A DNA stretch of 64,000 nt. Origin: Nocardia lijiangensis NBRC 108240. GTDB lineage: Bacteria; Actinomycetota; Actinomycetes; Mycobacteriales; Mycobacteriaceae. Positions 27,857 to 36,616 of the stretch are shown here, in pieces. The notes beneath the pieces were generated by a model that was not told the origin of the DNA, did no database searches, and saw nothing but the letters and a program-made list of their open reading frames with translations. The number at the start of each line of letters is the position of its first letter. The first letter of the stretch is position 1. The DNA is taken from NCBI RefSeq assembly GCF_001613045.1, contig NZ_BDBP01000015.1, positions 49,500-113,499 on the forward strand, in the 5' to 3' direction. Made by a program: the position numbers and the translations under genes.

Positions 27857-27892
27857 TACAAGTCTTGTGAAACAGATCGCTCAGGTGTTTCA
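27857..27892. promoter_or_regulatory. Two inverted repeats upstream of a secreted lipase
   Basis: TACAAGTCTTGTG (27857-27869, ACAAG-T-CTTGT) resembles a TetR half-site pair. TGAAACA (27868-27874) and TGTTTCA (27886-27892) form a perfect 7-bp inverted repeat with an 11-base spacer. Both lie about 95-130 bases before the lipase start and could be operators. Confidence 0.4.
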
Positions 27893-27986
27893 TGACGAGA
27901 GTCCGGGCGCCTCGCGTCGGACGGATCGGCGCCATCCGTCCGCGCGACGCCCGCCATCGGCGCGAGCCGTGATCTCGAGGAGAACC

Positions 27987-29195
27987 ATGAAACGAAGCGG
28001 GCGAAAGCCATACCGCCGCAATCGATTCGCCGCGCTGGCGGTTGTCGCGTTGGTCGGCGCTCTCGCGCACGTCACCGGTGCGGGCCCGTCGGCGGGGCAG
28101 GAGGGCGCCGATACCGCCGGTGGGCGTCCGGGGGACTTGGCAGGCGTCGAGCCGTACACCTTCCGAGTGCTGCCGGTGCTTCCCACCCGGACCAGAGCGT
28201 GGAAGATCCTCTATCACTCGACCGACGCCACCGGCCGGCCCGACGTCGTCTCCGGCACCGTCATCGTGCCCGAGGACGGCCGGACCGGAACGCGTCCGCT
28301 GGTGACTTACGCGGTGGGCACCGTCGGAATGGGTGACCAGTGCGCGCCGTCGGCCACCCTCACCAAGGGCGCCACCCTCGAGGCGCCCGCGATCGCCAGA
28401 GCGCTCGAACACGGCTGGGCCGTGGTCATCACCGACTACCCGGGGCTCGGCACGCCCGGTGACCACACCTATCTCGTCGGCCGCGCCGAGGGTAACGCGG
28501 TGCTGGACGCCGCCCGCGCCGCGCAGCGGCTGCCCGAGGCGCAGCGCGAGGGCGTCACGACCAGCTCGCCGGTGGGCATCATGGGCTACTCCCAAGGCGG
28601 TCACGCCAGCGCGTGGGCCGGTGAGCTGGCCCGCGACTACGCGCCCGAACTCCAGGTCGAAGGCGTCGCCAGCGGTGGGGTGCCCGCGGACGTCCTGCGG
28701 GGCGCCTCCGACGGGAAAGGGCAGGAAGCACGCAATGTCGGGCTCTCGATGATGATCGGCATCGGCCACGACGCCGCCTATCCCGAGCTGAAGCTGGATT
28801 CGTACCTGACGGGGGAGGGGCGCACGCTCGTCCAGAAGCTGCGCGGCGGCTGCGTGCTGGAGAACGTCGTCGCCAGCAGAGGGAGGACGCTCGAGGATCT
28901 CCTCGCTCGCAATCCGATCGACTCGCCGGAATGGCAGCGGCGCCTCGGGGAGGACCGCCTCGGGACTCGGTCGCCCGCCGCTCCGGTGTACCTCTACCAC
29001 GGCACCACCGACGAGGTCGTGCCCTACGGGCTCGGCGAGCAGCTCCGGTCGGACTGGTGCGCGCTCGGCGCCTCCGTCGAGTGGCACACCTATCCGCTGG
29101 CCGGGCACGGACCGGCCGCCGTCGCGGGCGGCGGACCCGCGATGGACTGGCTCGCCGATCGACTGGAAGGCCGCCCCGCCCAAAGCAATTGCTGA
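27987..29195 (+). CDS. Secreted lipase (LIP family)
   Basis: The 402-residue product has a basic N-terminus and a hydrophobic segment (FAALAVVALVGALAHVTGAG) as a signal peptide. The LIP-type lipase core includes the DYPGLGTPGDHTYLVG block and the nucleophile elbow GYSQGGHA with serine 202. YHGTTDEVVPYGLGEQL carries the likely acid residue and YPLAGHGPAA the histidine. CGAGGAGAACC precedes the ATG. It hydrolyses acyl esters outside the cytoplasm. A QsdR-like regulator follows on the same strand. Confidence 0.87.
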   Translation: MKRSGRKPYRRNRFAALAVVALVGALAHVTGAGPSAGQEGADTAGGRPGDLAGVEPYTFRVLPVLPTRTRAWKILYHSTDATGRPDVVSGTVIVPEDGRTGTRPLVTYAVGTVGMGDQCAPSATLTKGATLEAPAIARALEHGWAVVITDYPGLGTPGDHTYLVGRAEGNAVLDAARAAQRLPEAQREGVTTSSPVGIMGYSQGGHASAWAGELARDYAPELQVEGVASGGVPADVLRGASDGKGQEARNVGLSMMIGIGHDAAYPELKLDSYLTGEGRTLVQKLRGGCVLENVVASRGRTLEDLLARNPIDSPEWQRRLGEDRLGTRSPAAPVYLYHGTTDEVVPYGLGEQLRSDWCALGASVEWHTYPLAGHGPAAVAGGGPAMDWLADRLEGRPAQSNC

Positions 29196-29210
29196 CCGGC
29201 CCGCGCGAGC

Positions 29211-29238
29211 GCCGGAGGGTGTGCCTGGCACCCCCGGC
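29211..29238 (+). terminator. Hairpin after the secreted lipase
   Basis: GCCGGAGGGTG pairs with CACCCCCGGC (one bulged A) around a 7-base loop, sixteen bases past the lipase stop. Confidence 0.5.
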
Positions 29239-29308
29239 TCACCCCAGACGGACGCGGGTGGCCCGCGGATTCCCTCGGGCGGGTGCGGTGCGCTTACGGT
29301 AGGGAGCT

Positions 29309-29899
29309 ATGCCGGTGGGACGCGACGACATCATTCGGTACGCGGCAACCGAGATCGAGGAGGGCAAGCGCCTCGATCTCGGTGTGCTTGCGGGCGAACT
29401 GCACATCTCGCGGGTGACGTTGTTCCGGCGCGTCGGCAACCGCGATCAGCTGTTGAGCGAGGCGCTGTGGTGGCTGAACGAGCGCAGCCTCGAATCCTCC
29501 ATCGGCCGCTGGCGATGCGCGAACGGAGACGCCGTGCGCGGCGAGGGCGGAGCCCTGCGCAGCATGTGGATCGTGACCGATCACTGTGCGCGGACCGGGC
29601 GCGACACCGGATTTCAGAAGCTGCTCGACGACGAGCCGATCGCGGCCATCCGGGCGTTGACCGATCCGGAGGGCGCGGTGCAACCCCGGATGATCACCGC
29701 TATCACGGATTTGCTGGAACGCGACGTCCGCGACGGTGGTCTGCGGCCCTCGGTGGATCTGGGCACGCTCGCGTTCGCGGTGGTCCGGCTCGGTGAATCC
29801 GTGTTGTACGCCGACCTTTTGGCGGGTCGGCAGTCGAACATCGCCAAGGCTTCGACCTTGGTCACCGCCCTGGTCGAAGGGGTGCTCCGTACGGAGTGA
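29309..29899 (+). CDS. TetR-like regulator, QsdR type
   Basis: The 196-residue regulator has an N-terminal HTH (LDLGVLAGELHISRVTLFRRVGNRDQLLSEALWWL) and a helical C-terminal domain whose pattern (WLNERSLESSI, TGFQKLLDDEPIAAIRALTDPEGAVQPRM) matches the QsdR-like subgroup of TetR proteins. It is the next gene after the secreted lipase, but a hairpin lies between them, so it has its own promoter. Its target is not evident; the lipase promoter repeats are one candidate. Confidence 0.83.
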   Translation: MPVGRDDIIRYAATEIEEGKRLDLGVLAGELHISRVTLFRRVGNRDQLLSEALWWLNERSLESSIGRWRCANGDAVRGEGGALRSMWIVTDHCARTGRDTGFQKLLDDEPIAAIRALTDPEGAVQPRMITAITDLLERDVRDGGLRPSVDLGTLAFAVVRLGESVLYADLLAGRQSNIAKASTLVTALVEGVLRTE

Positions 29900-29940
29900 G
29901 TTCCTCGGCTCGACCGGCTGTGAGCGGGAGAGGTTCACCC

Positions 29941-29959
29941 GCCCAGAGAAGGGCTGGGC
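29941..29959 (+). terminator. Hairpin after the QsdR-like gene
   Basis: GCCCAG and CTGGGC form a perfect 6-bp stem with a 7-base loop. The remainder of the gap 29900-30250 holds one copy of a 31-bp repeat and no gene that I can support. Confidence 0.4.
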
Positions 29960-30166
29960 CGCACGAGCGTGGCCGACGGTCCCGACCCAGGTATCGCCGA
30001 TTCGATCTGTGTGGCCTGGCGTGTTTCGCTGGAGTTCCGGGCTCGGCATCGGCCCCGGCGGGTCGTCGGGACCGTTGTATTCCGTTGGCGGGTAATCATT
30101 TCCGAGCGCTGGATCCGAACACTCCAGGGTCACGACGCCGTGCGGCGGCGCGGCCCGGAACGACCC

Positions 30167-30197
30167 GGTCGCCCGGCGGCGGAGCGGGTCAGGCGCC
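30167..30197. repeat. 31-bp direct repeat, copy 1
   Basis: A 31-base sequence starting GGTCGCCCGGCGGCGGAG and ending TCAGGCGCC is identical to 31175-31205, in the same orientation. The two copies flank the zinc-ribbon membrane protein gene. Confidence 0.85.
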
Positions 30198-30250
30198 TAC
30201 CGAGGACAGCAGCGGCGGCCGAGGCGACGGGCGCCTCGGCCGTGCGCGGG

Positions 30251-31009
30251 TCAACGGATGACGCGCAGGCACAGGGTGCCGCTGATGTCCATGCCGGAAG
30301 GGTGGCCGGTGGAGTAGTACCTCAGCGAGGAATCGGCGTCGGGATAGTCCAGCTCACAAGCTCCGAGCAACGCCCTGCCGAGGACTTCTGCCTGCGCTTT
30401 CGGGTCGGTGCACGGCACGATGTCGACGTCGGGGCGGCGGTCGGCGACCCATGTCTCGGTGTTCTTGTTCCGGAGGCACTCACCGGCCTGGGCGTAGCCC
30501 GCCGAGCGGGGGGAGGCCGTCGGCGGTGCGGTGGGGCCCAGCGCCCACGCGGGGATGTCGGAGTTCTGCGCATGGGACGGAGGCGGCGGCGACGCGGCTT
30601 CCGCGATGGCGAGCGCCGCGAACGCGAGGATCGCGACCGGGACCACCATGCCCGCGAACTCCCAGCGCAGAAAGAGCGGTTTGCCGGGAGACATGGGGCG
30701 GTAGGGCGAGTCCGGGTTCGGTGGCGCCAGCGCGGTGATCTTGGCGCGGTGGAAGAGGTTGACCAGCATGGCGCCAGGATTGACCACGACGGAGTACACG
30801 CCCCACCAGCCCTGCCAGAGACTGTCCGCGGTCAACTGGCGGTAGGTGGCCAGACCGCAGTCGCGGCAGAAGGGGCCTTCCGCCCTGCGATGCTGCATGG
30901 CGAAGACGAGCCCGCGATGACCGCGGAACACGGCGTGGGCCGCCGGTGTGGCACCACAGTACCGGCACCAGATGCCGTTGCCGCCCGCGGATGATTCAGT
31001 TGTGGACAC
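30251..31009 (-). CDS. Zinc-ribbon single-span membrane protein of unknown function
   Basis: From GTG 31009 the protein has 252 residues. It starts with a probable zinc ribbon (WCRYCG, then FCRDCG), followed by WWGVYSVVVNPGAMLVNL and one strong membrane helix (FAGMVVPVAILAFAALAIAEA). An outer Pro-rich linker and a C-terminal domain with four cysteines (GECLRNK, VPCTDP, GACELD, TLCLRV) follow; this domain resembles the LppU/SCO3897 type found on actinobacterial membrane proteins. The open frame continues to a TTG at 31075, which is less likely. It is flanked by the 31-bp repeats. Function unknown. Confidence 0.72.
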   Translation of the reverse strand: MSTTESSAGGNGIWCRYCGATPAAHAVFRGHRGLVFAMQHRRAEGPFCRDCGLATYRQLTADSLWQGWWGVYSVVVNPGAMLVNLFHRAKITALAPPNPDSPYRPMSPGKPLFLRWEFAGMVVPVAILAFAALAIAEAASPPPPSHAQNSDIPAWALGPTAPPTASPRSAGYAQAGECLRNKNTETWVADRRPDVDIVPCTDPKAQAEVLGRALLGACELDYPDADSSLRYYSTGHPSGMDISGTLCLRVIR

Positions 31010-31174
31010 GAAGACCGATCTGTGTGAGAGGGAATCCGGGTGTGCGACAGGCGAATCGGGGCGAATCGCCGACAACGGTTACCCATTTGATCGCGCTCCC
31101 CCCGGACCCCGCTCTTCGGAATAACCGAATATTCAAACACAGTGCCGTCGGCCGTGATTCGTCGCCCACGCCTT

Positions 31175-31205
31175 GGTCGCCCGGCGGCGGAGCGGGTCAG
31201 GCGCC
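31175..31205. repeat. 31-bp direct repeat, copy 2
   Basis: Identical to 30167-30197. It lies between the zinc-ribbon gene and the 3' end of the lipase at 31235. Confidence 0.85.
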
Positions 31206-31234
31206 CACTGAATTCCTGTGGCGCAGGCGACGAC

Positions 31235-32581
31235 TCAGCTGCCCGGGAACCCCGGCGGAAGCGGCTGGAAGGCCGCATTGAACTTCGGTCCCGGCGGCAA
31301 TCCGCGCAGGATCGCGCTCGTCCAGGCGACCGCGGGAATCCAGCCGGTCGCCGCGTTGGTGATGTGCTCGGGCACCGGCACCGTGTAGAAGCGCAGGTCC
31401 GCGCCGCGCTCCCAATAGGATTCGACGGTCGGCAGCACCGTCGAGGGCGGGATCAGTTCGTCCCACACGCCGTGCCACCAGAGGATCGGCGTGTCCGGAA
31501 TGTGTTTGCCGAGGCTGTTCTCCGCGAGCACGCGCAGAATCTCCGGTGAGGTCTCCAGCGACTTGCCCGGCTGGTAGTACTCGCTGATCGGCCGGTACGC
31601 GCCGGTGAGGGCGGCGGTGTACACGCAGCGGTTCTGGAGATCGGCGACGATCGCCTGCCCCTCCGGCGTGAGCAGGTCGTCGACCCGGAACGCCTCGGGG
31701 TACTCCTTGGCGAAGGAGGCGAGGCCGAGCCACATGGTGAAACTGCTGGTGCCGGTCAACCCGGGCTGCCTGGCGGTCGCGTACTCGGCCAGCTCGACGA
31801 GGTTGCCGGGGGTCCCGCCGATCGTGGTGCCGAGCAACCGCACGTCGGGGGCGTAGCTTGCGCGCAGCTCGGCGGCGCGCAGCGATCCGGAGCCGCCGCC
31901 GGAGTAGCCGTACAGCGCGATGCCGGAATCGGCGAGTCCGAGCGCCGGGTCGTTCTTCAGCGCGCGCAAGCTGTCGAGGACCATCTTGCCCTCGTCGTAG
32001 GTGTTGAACGTGTTGAACTTCCCGTCGAAGTCGGGCACGTTCAACGCGAAGCCCTGCGCGAGCCAGAACTGCGCCAGTGCAGCCTCTTTCATCGTTCCGA
32101 CCTGCAAGGTGTAGGAGGGGTTGCAGGCCGAATCGCTGGCATCGATCGCCTCTTGGAAGGACAGCACCGGGCGCGGGCCGCCGTGCCAGGGGATGCCGGG
32201 GACGATCACGCTGGTGGCGGTGACGATCGGGTTGTCGTGGACGTCGTTGGTGCGGAACAGGATCTGCTTGGTGTAGACCGGAAAGGGAATGCCGAGCAGC
32301 CGGGTCTGCACCTCCCTGGTGCGCACGATCTGGCCGGGCTGGTAGGCGGCCAGGTCCGGCGGATCGTTGTACCACGGGTCGCGGTCCGGCGGGAGAATCG
32401 GCAGCATGTCGTACAGCTGCGGTTCCGACGGCAGCCGCGGCAGTTGATTCTGATCCGGCGGAAACGCGGGCGGAAAGCCCGGTTCCGCGGCGACCACACC
32501 TGCGCCGAGTGTCGACAAGCACACCGACGAATACACCGCAAGCAGCTGCCGAAGCAGGCTCTTCCTCATCGAAGCGTCCAT
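31235..32581 (-). CDS. Secreted lipase (LIP family)
   Basis: The 448-residue product has a signal peptide (LLRQLLAVYSSVCLSTLGAGVVAA). The mature protein has the LIP-type features: ILFRTNDVHDNPIVTATSVIVP, the nucleophile elbow GYSGGG with serine 227, and WWHGVWDELIPPSTVLPTV with the probable catalytic aspartate, then PVPEHITN with the histidine. It is exported and should hydrolyse acylglycerols or other esters. Its upstream region holds two palindromes. A second in-frame ATG lies at 32569. Confidence 0.87.
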   Translation of the reverse strand: MDASMRKSLLRQLLAVYSSVCLSTLGAGVVAAEPGFPPAFPPDQNQLPRLPSEPQLYDMLPILPPDRDPWYNDPPDLAAYQPGQIVRTREVQTRLLGIPFPVYTKQILFRTNDVHDNPIVTATSVIVPGIPWHGGPRPVLSFQEAIDASDSACNPSYTLQVGTMKEAALAQFWLAQGFALNVPDFDGKFNTFNTYDEGKMVLDSLRALKNDPALGLADSGIALYGYSGGGSGSLRAAELRASYAPDVRLLGTTIGGTPGNLVELAEYATARQPGLTGTSSFTMWLGLASFAKEYPEAFRVDDLLTPEGQAIVADLQNRCVYTAALTGAYRPISEYYQPGKSLETSPEILRVLAENSLGKHIPDTPILWWHGVWDELIPPSTVLPTVESYWERGADLRFYTVPVPEHITNAATGWIPAVAWTSAILRGLPPGPKFNAAFQPLPPGFPGS

Positions 32582-32656
32582 TCGTTCGACCGGCCGTCTG
32601 AGTCACGGCCGCGATTGAGGACCATTTCACGCGAGAAATCGGCGACTGCCTACCGC

Positions 32657-32672
32657 CAGACCGACAGGTCTG
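32657..32672. promoter_or_regulatory. Palindrome 1 upstream of the secreted lipase
   Basis: CAGACC and GGTCTG are perfect arms around GACA, 28 bp centre to centre from the next palindrome. It lies about 76 bases before the lipase start and is a candidate operator. Confidence 0.4.
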
Positions 32673-32683
32673 CCGTCACGTCA

Positions 32684-32701
32684 GTTGTGCATGTGCACAA
32701 C
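32684..32701. promoter_or_regulatory. Palindrome 2 upstream of the secreted lipase
   Basis: GTTGTGCA and TGCACAAC are perfect 8-bp arms around TG. This near-perfect 18-mer is a good repressor site candidate and is unlikely to be a terminator because the loop is too short. Confidence 0.45.
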
Positions 32702-32730
32702 AGCACCAGCATGGGCGCCGTGACAGGGTG

Positions 32731-33366
32731 CTAGTCGCGGCCCTCGGATTCGTAGCGCGGACCCAGCAGGGCGATGGCGGTCTCCACGGCCACCTCCGTG
32801 ATATCGGAGATGTCCTCGCCGTCCTCGACGGTGGAGGCGATGAGTTCGCGAAATCCGCCGTACAGGAAGGTGGCCGTCCTCCGCGTCGCGGGATGCACGC
32901 CCGGCGCGCCGAATTCCGGTGTGGAAGTGAGGTTCTGGATCAACGCGATGAACGCGTCGGCGGCGTCGCGATGCAGTTGCCGCGCGCTCTCACCGAGGGC
33001 GGGGGTGTCGCGGATCCAGGCCAGAGTGATCGTCCGGTCGGTCTTCGACGCGCTCAGCCACGCCTCGATGGCCTGGCGGACCTGGGTGCGCCAGGGCGCT
33101 CCCGGATCGACGGCATCGTAGATCTGCCGGATGGTCTGGCTGTTCCGCTCGGTCAGCAGCGCGATGAAGCAGTCTTGCTTGCTGGTGAAGTGCTCGTAGA
33201 AGGTCCGCCGCGAGGTGCGCGCGGTCCGGACCACGTCGGCCACCGTGGCGTCGCGGTACCCGCGCTCGCGCACCGCCTCCGCCATTGCGTCGAGGAGCCT
33301 GCGCCGGAAACCGGATTCCGGTGCGGCCTCGGCGGCGGTGGTGGGGACGGGCTCGGCGCGGGTCAC
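32731..33366 (-). CDS. TetR-family regulator of the P450/BVMO operon
   Basis: The 211-residue protein has an N-terminal HTH (RERGYRDATVADVVRTARTSRRTFYEHFTSKQDCFIALL), the standard TetR pattern, and a helical ligand domain. It begins ten bases after the stop of the Baeyer-Villiger monooxygenase on the same strand, so it is probably the fifth gene of that operon. The tandem palindromes in front of the P450 gene are its likely binding sites, which would make it a pathway repressor with feedback. That link is inference. Confidence 0.86.
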   Translation of the reverse strand: MTRAEPVPTTAAEAAPESGFRRRLLDAMAEAVRERGYRDATVADVVRTARTSRRTFYEHFTSKQDCFIALLTERNSQTIRQIYDAVDPGAPWRTQVRQAIEAWLSASKTDRTITLAWIRDTPALGESARQLHRDAADAFIALIQNLTSTPEFGAPGVHPATRRTATFLYGGFRELIASTVEDGEDISDITEVAVETAIALLGPRYESEGRD

Positions 33367-33376
33367 ATCGACCAGG

Positions 33377-34870
33377 TTAGTGACCGGTGGGCCGCGCCAT
33401 CACCTCGGATGCGGCGCGGCGCGGCGTCGCCCGCGCGAACCGCAGGGTGCCGTCCTCGATCCGGCCGTGCCGCAGGGTGAGCACGTCCTGGGCGTAGTTC
33501 ATGCCGAGCCGCCACGGTGCACGCGATCCCGCCTTCGGGAACCGGTCCAGCGAACGCAGGACATAGCCCGCCTGGAAATCCAGCAGCGGTCTGGTGCCGA
33601 TCGCCGGATCGGGCACCGGCACACACCGGTCGTAGCCGTGCGCGTCCATGTGCCGCAGCAGCCGGCAGACGTACTCGGCGACCAGATCGGCCTTCAACGT
33701 CCACGACGCGTTCGTGTAGCCGATGGTGAACGCGAAATTCGGCACCCCGCCGAGCATCATGCCCTTGTAGGTCATGGTCTGCGGCAACGGAACCTCCCGT
33801 CCGTCGACGGTGAGCCGGATGCCGCCGAGGGCGTGCAATTGCAGACCCGTCGCGGTCACCACGATGTCGGCCGCGACTTCCGCGCCGGAGGCCAGCAGCA
33901 GCCCCCGCTCGGTGAACCGCTCGATCCGGTCGGTGACGATCGCCGCGTTGCCGTCGCCGATCGCCCGGAACAGATCGCCGTCCGGGACCAAGCACAGCCG
34001 CTGGTCCCACGGACCGTAGGCCGGGTTGAAGTGGACGTCCACCTCGTAGCCCTCGGGCAGCTGCTTGATCGTCTGCTCGCGGATGAATTTGCGCATCATT
34101 GCGGGCCGCCGCTGGCTCAGCTGGTAGATGAGCGTGCTGATGAGCACGTTCTTCCACCGGGTGACGGCGTAGGCGCGCCGCGAGCCGAGCAGCTCCCGCA
34201 GCCGGGTGGCCACAACGTCCACGGTGGGGACGGACAGGATGTAGGTGGGCGACCGTTGCAGCATGGTCACGTGGGCCGCGGTCTGTGCCAAGGCCGGGAC
34301 CAGGGTCACCGCCGTCGCGCCGCTGCCGATCACGACGACGCGACTGCCCGCGTGGTCGAGGTCGTCGGGCCAGTGCTGCGGGTGCACGACCCGGCCGCGG
34401 AAATCCTCGATGCCCGCGAACTCGGGGGTGTAGCCGCTGTCGTAGCGGTAGTAGCCGCCGCAGACGTACAGGTACGAGCACGTCATGGTGACCGTCGTCC
34501 CGTCGTGCTCGACGGTGAGCGTCCAGCACGCCGCGCCGCTGTCCCAGGCGGCGTCGACGACCTTGTGCCCGAAGCGGATTCGGCGATCGATGCCCGCGTC
34601 GGCCGCGGTCGCGCGCACGTAGTCGAGAATCGCGGGTCCGTCGGCGATGGCCTTGGCGTCGGTCCAGGGCCGGAACCGGTAGCCGAGGGTGTGCATATCC
34701 GAATCCGACCGCACGCCCGGATAGCGGAACAGGTCCCAGGTGCCGCCGATCGACTCGCGCGCCTCGAGCACGAGGTACGCGCGATCGGGGAAGGCCGATT
34801 GCAGGTGGTGCGCCGCGCCGATGCCGGACAGGCCGGCACCGACGATCACCACGTCGAGATGTTCGTTCAT
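33377..34870 (-). CDS. Flavin-containing Baeyer-Villiger monooxygenase
   Basis: The 497-residue protein has an FAD-binding GAGLSGIG at residues 11-18, the ARESIGGTWDLFRYPGVRSDSDMHTLGY block, the Baeyer-Villiger fingerprint FRGRVVHPQHWP (F-x-G-x3-H-x3-W-P), and the NADPH site VVVIGSGATAV. It should insert oxygen beside a ketone to give an ester or lactone. The open frame extends far upstream, but the ATG at 34870 overlaps the stop of the SDR by four bases and starts the FAD domain correctly. The ketone probably comes from that SDR. Confidence 0.92.
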   Translation of the reverse strand: MNEHLDVVIVGAGLSGIGAAHHLQSAFPDRAYLVLEARESIGGTWDLFRYPGVRSDSDMHTLGYRFRPWTDAKAIADGPAILDYVRATAADAGIDRRIRFGHKVVDAAWDSGAACWTLTVEHDGTTVTMTCSYLYVCGGYYRYDSGYTPEFAGIEDFRGRVVHPQHWPDDLDHAGSRVVVIGSGATAVTLVPALAQTAAHVTMLQRSPTYILSVPTVDVVATRLRELLGSRRAYAVTRWKNVLISTLIYQLSQRRPAMMRKFIREQTIKQLPEGYEVDVHFNPAYGPWDQRLCLVPDGDLFRAIGDGNAAIVTDRIERFTERGLLLASGAEVAADIVVTATGLQLHALGGIRLTVDGREVPLPQTMTYKGMMLGGVPNFAFTIGYTNASWTLKADLVAEYVCRLLRHMDAHGYDRCVPVPDPAIGTRPLLDFQAGYVLRSLDRFPKAGSRAPWRLGMNYAQDVLTLRHGRIEDGTLRFARATPRRAASEVMARPTGH

Positions 34871-35724
34871 GCCCGCGCCTCGCTCCGGCCCCTGGCGCGC
34901 AACCGCCGTTCGAGCAGTGCGATCACGGCGTAGTAGTGGGTGGGCGTCACCCGTGCCAGCGCGTCGAACAGATAGGCGTCCGGGCCGACGAGGATGCGCG
35001 CCTTGCCCTGCTCGACGCCGCGGCGGATGATGTCGGCGGCCTTCTCCGGCGAGGTCAGGGTGACCGCTTCGAACTCGGCCGCCATCTGCTCCTTGCTGCG
35101 CCCGCGGCCTTCGGGATCCTTGCGCACCCTGGCGTTTCGCGCGATGTTCGTGGTGATGCCGCCGGGATGCACCGTCACCGCCGAGACGCCGGTGCCCCGA
35201 AGTTCCTGGCGCAGTGCGTCGGTGAAGCCGCGGACCGCGAATTTCGCTGCGCAGTACGCGCTTTGGTTCGGCATGCCGACCAATCCGAACACACTCGACG
35301 TATTGACGATCACGCCGCTGTCCTGCTCGACGAGCAGTGGCAGGAAGGCGCGCGTGCCGTTGACCACGCCGTCGAAGTTGATGCTGCGCAACCAGTCGTC
35401 GTCCTCGGCGTCCGCGTCGAGCACCGACGCGGACACCGCGACGCCCGCGTTGTTGAACACCGCGGCCAAGGGCGCGGGCAGCCACTCGCGGACCTCGTCG
35501 GCGAAGGCGCGCTGGTCGGTCGCGTCGCGGACGTCGAGCACCCGGGTGAGCACGGGGCCTGCGAGCGAGGCGGCGGTCTCCTTCAGGCCTGCCGCGTCGA
35601 TGTCGGCGATGGCGACCGGTGACCCGCCGTGGGAGAGATGCTGGGCGAGTGCGCGTCCGATGCCGGAGGCGGCGCCGGTGATCATCGCCGGGTGACCGGA
35701 CAGTGGTCTAGCGTTTCGGGGCAT
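34867..35724 (-). CDS. SDR family oxidoreductase
   Basis: The 285-residue short-chain dehydrogenase has TGAASGIG at 16-23, a NNAG motif (AVFNNAGV), catalytic serine in NTSSVFGL and YCAAK. The late segment DIIRRGVEQGKARILVG is typical of SDRs paired with flavin monooxygenases in actinobacteria. It overlaps the hydrolase upstream by 17 bases and the monooxygenase downstream by four, so it is embedded in the operon. It probably oxidises the alcohol produced by the P450 to a ketone. Confidence 0.9.
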   Translation of the reverse strand: MPRNARPLSGHPAMITGAASGIGRALAQHLSHGGSPVAIADIDAAGLKETAASLAGPVLTRVLDVRDATDQRAFADEVREWLPAPLAAVFNNAGVAVSASVLDADAEDDDWLRSINFDGVVNGTRAFLPLLVEQDSGVIVNTSSVFGLVGMPNQSAYCAAKFAVRGFTDALRQELRGTGVSAVTVHPGGITTNIARNARVRKDPEGRGRSKEQMAAEFEAVTLTSPEKAADIIRRGVEQGKARILVGPDAYLFDALARVTPTHYYAVIALLERRLRARGRSEARA

Positions 35725-36616
35725 CGGTGCTCCTGGTGGCTGCGGTGCGGATGTGGTCGTCGATGAGGTCGGCGAGCGTCGGCCAGACGCCCTCGGGCAG
35801 GTCGTGGCCCATGCCGGTCAGTGTGTGCAGGCGAGCGCCCGCGATGGCCCGCGCGGTGACCGCGCCGCCGGTGGGCGCGACCATGAGGTCGCGATCGCCG
35901 TGCAGCACCAGCGTCGGCGCGGTCACCGCGGCCAGTTCGCGAGTTCGGTCGCCGGACAGGAGGATTCCCGCGAGCTGGCGGCCGACGCCTGCCGCGGGCC
36001 GCGGATCGCGATCCCACGTGATCGCCGCCGCCTCGCGCACCGCGGCCTCGTCGAACGGATAGCCCGCGGATCCGATGTGCCGGAACATGCGGACGGCGGC
36101 GTCGACGTGCTCGTCGCGGGTGCGCGGCGGTCTCCCGAACATCCGCCGCCACGTCGAGAGCGCCGGGCGCCCGACGCGCGGCGCGCCCGTCGTGGACATG
36201 AGGGAGGTCAGAGAAGCGACCCGCTGTGGATGGCGTGCGGCGACGGTCTGCGCGATCATGCCGCCCATCGACATGCCGACCAGGTGCACGACATCCAGGT
36301 CGAGCGCATCGAGCAAACCGATGGTGTCGGCGGCCATGTCGCGCAGCTCGTACTGGGCGGGATGCCATCGCTTGCGCAGGAAGTCGAGCGAACTCGGTGG
36401 CGGGAAGGTGCCGTGCGTGGACTCGCCGACATCGCGGTTGTCGAAGCGGAGCACGGAATAGCCGCGTTCGGTGAGCAGGCGGCACAGACCGTCGGGCCAC
36501 GCGTGCATCTGCTGGCCGAGCCCGGCGATCAGGACGAGCGGCGTGCCTTCGGGATCGCCGAGACGCTGATAGGCGAGCCGGACGCCGCGCCCGACGTCGA
36601 CGAGGTGAGCGGTCAT
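35708..36616 (-). CDS. Alpha/beta hydrolase of the P450/BVMO operon
   Basis: The 302-residue hydrolase has LVLIAGLGQQMHAW at the oxyanion site, the nucleophile elbow GMSMGGMI with serine, VLHGDRDLMV with the acid residue and TGMGHDLPEGVW with the histidine. ATG 36616 overlaps the stop of the P450 gene (ATGA). In the context of a Baeyer-Villiger enzyme it is the expected esterase or lactonase for the final hydrolysis step. The substrate is not known. Confidence 0.88.
   Translation of the reverse strand: MTAHLVDVGRGVRLAYQRLGDPEGTPLVLIAGLGQQMHAWPDGLCRLLTERGYSVLRFDNRDVGESTHGTFPPPSSLDFLRKRWHPAQYELRDMAADTIGLLDALDLDVVHLVGMSMGGMIAQTVAARHPQRVASLTSLMSTTGAPRVGRPALSTWRRMFGRPPRTRDEHVDAAVRMFRHIGSAGYPFDEAAVREAAAITWDRDPRPAAGVGRQLAGILLSGDRTRELAAVTAPTLVLHGDRDLMVAPTGGAVTARAIAGARLHTLTGMGHDLPEGVWPTLADLIDDHIRTAATRSTDAPKR

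Noticed and set aside
25896..29231. A 1111-codon open frame on the minus strand.
   Set aside because: It lies opposite the acyl-CoA ligase, lipase and aldehyde dehydrogenase ends, is Arg/Gly/His-rich and has no domain; it is a typical high-GC antisense frame.
34871..35485. An N-terminal extension of the Baeyer-Villiger monooxygenase.
   Set aside because: It is antiparallel-frame overlap with the SDR gene; ATG 34870 starts exactly at the FAD domain and overlaps the SDR stop.
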